Below, in pieces: positions 6,101-10,051 of a DNA stretch of 10,051 bases (position 1 is the stretch's first letter; every line of letters begins with the position of its first letter). Source of the stretch: Thermoproteota archaeon (lineage in GTDB: Archaea; Thermoproteota; EX4484-205; JAAOZP01); NCBI GenBank assembly GCA_026414125.1, contig JAOAJQ010000002.1, forward strand, positions 10,519-20,569, in the 5' to 3' direction. A program made the position numbers and the translations under genes. Under the pieces are notes generated by a model. That model was not told where the DNA came from and searched no databases. It was given only the letters and a program-made list of their open reading frames with translations.

Positions 6101-6375
6101 GCATGCTGGAAGAGATATCAAGCTCTGTGAGCGGGTCAAGAATATTCTGGAGACTGTTAAGAAACGGTGAAATGAGTCTTTCTGAAATAATAAGGCAGAC
6201 TAATCTGAATCATAACGTTGTTAAGAAGAGAGTCGGCAGAATGATTGAAACAGGGCTGGTAAAGGAAAAGTCTTTCGGGAGAATCAAAATATACATGATA
6301 AACCAAGGGAACCCAAATATTCGGGTGCTGCTTAACCTGGTTAAGAAAACCTCTTACGAACCTCTCCAAGAATAA
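6064..6375 (+). CDS. Small winged-helix DNA-binding protein
   Basis: A protein of about 103 residues with one winged-helix domain of the ArsR/MarR-like type. A helix RIFWRLLRNGEMSLSEIIRQT is followed by the recognition-helix segment NHNVVKKRVGRMIETGLV and then a hairpin wing around EKSFGRIKIYMIN. The start is uncertain. TTG 6064 has GGGAGGA about 10 bases upstream and overlaps the Orc1-like gene by 37 bases. GTG 6043 gives 110 residues with a 58-base overlap, and ATG 6103 gives no overlap but has no ribosome site. Being locked to the Orc1-like gene in one transcript, it may regulate it or act with it. Its last 35 bases overlap rfcL on the other strand. No specific family is recognised. Confidence 0.75.
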   Translation: MEEEFKLDNEIISMLEEISSSVSGSRIFWRLLRNGEMSLSEIIRQTNLNHNVVKKRVGRMIETGLVKEKSFGRIKIYMINQGNPNIRVLLNLVKKTSYEPLQE

Positions 6376-7573
6376 TTGAGCTGTAAAGCTCTCTCAAATG
6401 TTGGTCAACCATCCTGTTAAGCAGACTTCTTCTGAAATCTTCATTCCTAGAGAGAAGCCGGAGCAGGGGGATGAAATCCCTTCTGAATGCAGCCCTGCCT
6501 ACATGAAGCTCCTTCGTGAAAAAGGATTCGAGCTCCCTAAAGTTTTTCTCATGCTGAAACCTTTTAAACCTCTCCCTCATCCTGTTTGGAAACGAGAAGC
6601 TAGCTCTGTTTTTCTGTAGTATAACTAGAAAAGCACTAGCCAGCTTATGATAGAAGCATGGCAATATCCTCCACATAGAGTTTTTAGATATTTGCTTAAA
6701 AAGAGCATCTGCTTCAGCAACATATCTCAAAGACTGGTACAGCGATTGTCTTGGCGAAACATGTGGAATGTTTTCAAAAACCCACTCGAGAATATCCTCA
6801 GGCTTCTCTTCTGAAGAGGATAATGATGTTGAAGCCTTTTCTAAGGTGGGGGCAAACGCAACCATTCTTAGTGTTTCAAATATGTTCTTCTCCACGTTCC
6901 TGTAAGACAGTATCTTCTCCACTTCTTCAAGACCCACGTCTTCATGAGAAGAGTAAAGGAGCTCCAAGTCTTCTATTGCAGCCCTCATGTCTCCTTCAGA
7001 GTGTTCTGCAATTAGCATAAGAACCTCTTGCTTACATCTAACTCCTTCATTCCTGCAAATATCCCTAAGTCTTTTAACAATGCTTTGCACCCTTATCCGA
7101 TGCATGGGAATCATATACACTTTATCTCTTATTCTAAACAGGTTTGGAGACCAAGGATCATTCGCGGCCATAACAATCGGCACTCTAGAGGACTCTATTA
7201 GCTCAAGAATGAAGTTTAAGGCTCCAGAGTCCTCTCTTGAAATACCGTCTACTTCGTCGAAAAAAATCATCAGCCTACTGCTGAACAGGCTCCTGTTAAA
7301 GGCAGCAGGCTTAATAATGTTCTCCAAATAGTCCTCACTCCTAGTATCGCTTGCATTCGTCTCTATCAACCTGTAACCAAGCGTGGAGGCTACAACCTCA
7401 ACAAGTACGGTTTTACCAACGCCGGGTGGGCCGTGAAGCATAGCAGCTTTGCCACGCTCATCCCATCTTTGAAGCCAGTCTATGAAATCCTTCTTAGCCG
7501 CGTCGTTGCCAACTATCTCGTCTAGAGTCTTAGGCTTATATTTCTCCACCCAACTTAGCTTTGAACCGCTCAT
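6341..7573 (-). CDS. rfcL: Replication factor C large subunit
   Basis: The clamp-loader large subunit; with four RFC small subunits it opens and loads PCNA at primer ends using ATP. At 410 residues it is within the range for crenarchaeal-type RFC-L. It opens with WVEKYKPKTLDEIVG, the RFC box shared with RFC-S. Walker A GPPGVGKT is at 48-55, Walker B FFDEVDG at 104-110, and sensor 2 GDMRAAI at 194-200. As usual for the large subunit there is no SRC arginine-finger motif. The C-terminal half is the helical collar domain. The C-terminus ends VRKRFS with no recognisable PCNA-interacting peptide. The ATG at 7571-7573 overlaps the rfcS stop as ATGA, so the two are one transcription unit and probably translationally coupled. 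Confidence 0.96.
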   Translation of the reverse strand: MSGSKLSWVEKYKPKTLDEIVGNDAAKKDFIDWLQRWDERGKAAMLHGPPGVGKTVLVEVVASTLGYRLIETNASDTRSEDYLENIIKPAAFNRSLFSSRLMIFFDEVDGISREDSGALNFILELIESSRVPIVMAANDPWSPNLFRIRDKVYMIPMHRIRVQSIVKRLRDICRNEGVRCKQEVLMLIAEHSEGDMRAAIEDLELLYSSHEDVGLEEVEKILSYRNVEKNIFETLRMVAFAPTLEKASTSLSSSEEKPEDILEWVFENIPHVSPRQSLYQSLRYVAEADALFKQISKNSMWRILPCFYHKLASAFLVILQKNRASFSFPNRMRERFKRFQHEKNFRELESFFTKELHVGRAAFRRDFIPLLRLLSRNEDFRRSLLNRMVDQHLRELYSSIILGEVRKRFS

Positions 7574-8532
7574 TTCTGAAAGTCAGCCACTAGAGCAGCT
7601 AATACAGTGCTTATCTGTATCTCAGCATCAGCACCCATTGACACCCTGAAGTTAGCTTCCCCTAATGCATTAATAACCTGAAGCCTCTTTCTCTCATCCA
7701 TCTCAACAGACATCAGCTCAGTATTCATTTCTCTAAGGATGTCGTTTGCCGATAAACCATCATCGTAAAGAAGCTTAGACAGCCTTTTCCTTGCAGAGAC
7801 AAAATCTCCCTTAAGCGCCTCGTTAATCATCTCCCTTATTTCCCTAGGGTGTAGAACACCTACAACCTGCAGTATACTCTCCTTCGTAAGCTTCTTGGAA
7901 CCGCCTGATGCAGACTGAGCAATGTTTATCGCTTTCCTCATATCTCCTCTTGAAGCCTTAATTATTTCTTCCAATGCTTCTTCAGACCAGGAGACACCCT
8001 CTTTCTCAAGCACTCTTATTAAACCCTCTCTTATATGCGTAGGGCTCAATGGTGGAAACCGGAAGACTGCACATCTAGACTGGATAGGCTCAATTATCCC
8101 CCACTGATAATTCGCTAGAAGGATAAACCTCGTTACAGAAGCATACCTCTCCATTATTCTCCTAAGAGCCTGTTGAGCATCTTGAGTCATGTTGTCACTT
8201 TCATCAAGTATAAGTATTTTAAAAGGAATGCCTGTTGAAGGCCGACTTCTCGCGAAATCCTTAACTACCTCCCTTATCGTGTTTATACCCCTCTCGTCTG
8301 AAGCGTTGAGCTCTAGGAACCTTCCGGAAGCTGAACCCTGATACAGGTCGTTTACAAGAGCTAGTGCCGCAGTTGTTTTCCCAGTACCTGGAGGACCTAC
8401 GAAAAGCATGTTGGGAACATTGCCTATTTTAATGAAGGATTTCAGCCTGCTCACAACCTCCTCCCTGTCGATTATTTCATCGAGAGACCTAGGTCTATAC
8501 TTCTCTACCCATAGAAGATCAGCTACGCTCAT
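7570..8532 (-). CDS. rfcS: Replication factor C small subunit
   Basis: A 320-residue clamp-loader ATPase subunit. Motifs are the RFC box LWVEKYRPRSLDEI (7-20), Walker A GPPGTGKT (46-53), Walker B LILDESDN with Asp110-Glu111, sensor 1 Asn141, arginine-finger motif SRC (152-154) and sensor 2 GDMRKAI (196-202). The collar domain follows to the C-terminus. Length is normal for archaeal RFC-S. I chose the ATG at 8530-8532. An upstream in-frame TTG at 8589 would add 19 residues lying over the TATA box, with no match to the family. The predicted transcript starts only a few bases before the ATG. It is first in an operon with rfcL and divergent from gins23. Confidence 0.97.
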   Translation of the reverse strand: MSVADLLWVEKYRPRSLDEIIDREEVVSRLKSFIKIGNVPNMLFVGPPGTGKTTAALALVNDLYQGSASGRFLELNASDERGINTIREVVKDFARSRPSTGIPFKILILDESDNMTQDAQQALRRIMERYASVTRFILLANYQWGIIEPIQSRCAVFRFPPLSPTHIREGLIRVLEKEGVSWSEEALEEIIKASRGDMRKAINIAQSASGGSKKLTKESILQVVGVLHPREIREMINEALKGDFVSARKRLSKLLYDDGLSANDILREMNTELMSVEMDERKRLQVINALGEANFRVSMGADAEIQISTVLAALVADFQK

Positions 8533-8550
8533 CGTTAGCGGAAATAGTGG

Positions 8551-8566
8551 TTGTTTAAAGTTAAAT
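8551..8566. promoter_or_regulatory. Shared bidirectional TATA region between rfcS and gins23
   Basis: The plus strand reads TTGTTTAAAGTTAAAT. TTTAAAGTTAAA reads TTTAACTTTAAA on the other strand, so it resembles a TATA box in both directions. Measured about 26 bases each way, the predicted starts fall near 8586 for gins23 (TTG 8593) and near 8533 for rfcS (ATG 8532). Both would have very short or no leaders. Confidence 0.5.
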
Positions 8567-8592
8567 GTTTCGCTTACAAGGTTAAACAAGGT

Positions 8593-9141
8593 TTGGCCAG
8601 TGTAGGCATAGAGTTATTGGAATGGATAATAAGCAGCGAGTTGAATAGAATAAAGCTTGAGTATGAGTTGGAGGAGACTGTAGCAATCCCTCAAGTTGAT
8701 TCAAGGAGCCTGAAACTGCCGGGATTGGGGGAGATCCCTATTGAGAGGGGAAGGGCAATAAGGATTTCTAGAGGAATAGCAAGCCAACTGGCGGATTCAG
8801 GTTTAGTGAGGCTGGGAGAGGAGCCTTTAACGCTGAAAGATGTTGCTGCGATGAGATGGCTCGAAGCTGCCGAGGAGAGTCTCATCAAGCTGCCTGACTA
8901 CTTTTACATAAAGGCAGCTAAACTGGTGCAGACGTATAAGGATGATAAGAAAACTATGATTCAAAACGATCTTCAAGAGATTATAGATATAAGGGTCAGG
9001 AAGATGATTAAACTAGTGTTTTTAAAGGAGCCTCCTACGAGTATTCTTGAAAAGTTCCAGCCTGAGGAAAGATTCCTCTATAATCTTTTAAGGGAAGCTT
9101 TAAACGGGTGGCGACGGGGGGTAATGTATACAGATGAGTAG
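8593..9141 (+). CDS. gins23: GINS complex subunit, Gins23 type
   Basis: A subunit of archaeal GINS, which binds MCM and Cdc45/GAN and activates the replicative helicase. The 182-residue product has a short beta-rich B domain near the N-terminus (about residues 26-73, ending ISRGIASQLADSGLVRL). A helical A domain follows (about 80-175, with a Lys/Asp-rich KDDKKTM segment). The B-then-A order marks the Gins23 rather than the Gins51 type. The start is uncertain. TTG 8593 sits just after the predicted transcript start. TTG 8551 would lie inside the promoter, and TTG 8617 would trim eight residues. It overlaps mcm by eight bases, and the gins23-mcm pairing is known from Sulfolobus, which supports the call. 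Confidence 0.88.
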   Translation: MASVGIELLEWIISSELNRIKLEYELEETVAIPQVDSRSLKLPGLGEIPIERGRAIRISRGIASQLADSGLVRLGEEPLTLKDVAAMRWLEAAEESLIKLPDYFYIKAAKLVQTYKDDKKTMIQNDLQEIIDIRVRKMIKLVFLKEPPTSILEKFQPEERFLYNLLREALNGWRRGVMYTDE

Positions 9142-10051
9142 CGGAGTTAAAGCCAAGATACCTGTCGAAAGTCTTTTCCTAGACTTTATTCGCAACTTTA
9201 GAGACGAGAACGGTGAGAGAAAGTATTACGAGCAGATAGCTTCTCTACCTTCCCTTGGAGGAACCTCCATAGTCATAGATTTCCAAGACATGCTCTCCTA
9301 TAGCAGAGAGATGGTTGAAGAACTCGTTGAAAACCCGTCTATCTTGGAAGAAATGAACAGGGTTGCCCTCTCTATTCTAAGCAGCTTGGACAAGGATTAT
9401 GCTTCGAAAATACAGGAGGTCTCGGTTAGGGTAAGGGGGCTTGGTAAAAAGATCTCGATAAGAGACATAAAGTCAAGCCTACTGGGTAGACTAGTTTGTT
9501 TCGAAGGAGTTGTAGTGAGAATATCCGAGATAAAAAGCATACTTTCAAAGGGTGTTTTCCGATGTAAGACGTGCGGCAGGGTTTACGAGGAGCTTCAGAC
9601 CGGAATGATCCTCAAGGCTCCTCGCTGCGAGGTGTGTGGGACAAGCAGGCTAGCAAACTTCGAGCTGCTTCAAGACCAGTCTAGGTTCATAGACTATCAG
9701 GAGATAAGGGTTCAGGAGAAGCCGGAGGATCTCCCAGCGGGAGTCATGCCTCATAGCATAAGCCTAAGGTTAACAGGAGACTTGACAGACAGGGTTAGGC
9801 CTGGTGACAGGGTTCAGATAACCGGTATCGTGGTAGCCATGCCTGACAGACATCCTGTGAAGAACCTTCAATACAGTACTTTCACCCTTTCGATTGAAGT
9901 CAACTATATTGAAGCCTTAACCCAGGAGCTTGGAGAGGTTACGGTTAGCCCGGAGGAAGAGAAGAAGATTAGAGAAATGAGTAAAGACCCTTGGATATAT
10001 CAGAAGCTGATACACTCAATAGCTCCCTCGATCTACGGTTTAGAGGAGGTT
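9134..10051 (+). CDS. mcm: Replicative DNA helicase MCM (partial, N-terminal half)
   Basis: The first 306 residues of the hexameric replicative helicase, running off the window end just before the AAA+ motor. An N-terminal helical A domain (about 1-100) is followed by the OB-fold region. The zinc motif has Cys144, Cys147, Cys165 and Cys168 (RCKTCG and RCEVCG). IRVQEKPEDLPAGVMPHSI (191-209) is the highly conserved MCM segment. A linker follows, and the closing HSIAPSIYGLEEV (294-306) is the entry to the helicase core. Walker motifs lie outside the window. The ATG at 9134 is inside the gins23 3' end. A G-run (GGGGGG, about 9116-9121) some 12 bases upstream may act as a ribosome site. It is co-transcribed with gins23. 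Confidence 0.97.
   Translation, partial: MSSGVKAKIPVESLFLDFIRNFRDENGERKYYEQIASLPSLGGTSIVIDFQDMLSYSREMVEELVENPSILEEMNRVALSILSSLDKDYASKIQEVSVRVRGLGKKISIRDIKSSLLGRLVCFEGVVVRISEIKSILSKGVFRCKTCGRVYEELQTGMILKAPRCEVCGTSRLANFELLQDQSRFIDYQEIRVQEKPEDLPAGVMPHSISLRLTGDLTDRVRPGDRVQITGIVVAMPDRHPVKNLQYSTFTLSIEVNYIEALTQELGEVTVSPEEEKKIREMSKDPWIYQKLIHSIAPSIYGLEEV

Noticed and set aside
6398..7331. Several plus-strand reading frames opposite rfcL
   Set aside because: They are shadows of the clearly coding rfcL gene, without recognisable motifs.
8533..8589. Extended N-terminus for rfcS from TTG 8589
   Set aside because: The family starts close to the WVEKYRP box, a good ATG is at 8532, and the extension lies over the promoter.
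8551..8592. Extended N-terminus for gins23 from TTG 8551
   Set aside because: The extra residues would be encoded over the TATA-like element, before the predicted transcript start, and do not resemble GINS proteins.
1..10051. CRISPR arrays, insertion sequences, prophage or toxin-antitoxin genes
   Set aside because: No regularly spaced repeats, transposase motifs, or small paired toxin-like genes were seen; the content is core archaeal.

Overview
The window is archaeal chromosome. The evidence is a GINS23-MCM gene pair, both clamp-loader subunits (RFC small and large), an Orc1/Cdc6-type AAA+ ATPase, RNA polymerase subunit Rpo12 (rpoP), a GPN-loop GTPase, a DUF373 membrane protein and a COG1340-type coiled-coil protein. 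TATA boxes sit about 25-30 bases upstream of many first genes, several of which appear nearly leaderless and start with TTG. The gins23-mcm linkage and a D-loop insertion in a tRNA gene fit the TACK/Thermoproteota side of the archaea better than the Euryarchaeota. I cannot place it more finely, though an uncultivated lineage such as Bathyarchaeia is possible. Genes are densely packed, and no gene-free stretch reaches 300 bases.

Layout. (1) Positions 1-4015, minus strand: hisD and the GPN GTPase overlap by ATGA, followed by a coiled-coil protein with its own TATA box and a DUF373 membrane protein cut by the window start. (2) Positions 4200-5007: a small-gene block, all on the minus strand. It holds a 75-residue zinc-ribbon protein, a tRNA-Pro(GGG) gene with a 16-base insertion in its D-loop, a probable structured non-coding RNA with its own TATA box, and rpoP, which is too short for ordinary ORF calling. 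(3) Positions 5111-6375, plus strand: a divergent Orc1/Cdc6-like ATPase overlapping a small winged-helix protein, whose 3' end runs into the opposing rfcL gene. (4) Positions 6341-8532, minus strand: rfcS and rfcL with ATGA overlap. (5) Positions 8593-10051, plus strand: gins23 overlapping mcm, which continues past the window end.

How the genes work together. MCM with GINS23 forms part of the replicative helicase (CMG-like complex). RFC-S and RFC-L load the PCNA sliding clamp. Orc1/Cdc6 proteins are initiators and helicase loaders, although this copy has lost key ATPase residues. rfcS and gins23 diverge from one short region with a shared TATA-like element, so clamp loader and helicase genes may be expressed together. 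The left half combines histidine synthesis, a GTPase of a family tied to RNA polymerase assembly, and uncharacterised conserved archaeal proteins.

The most interesting items are the hairpin RNA at 4706-4787 (two base pairs form only if it is read from the minus strand), the D-loop tRNA intron, and the degenerate Orc1/Cdc6 with its overlapping winged-helix partner.
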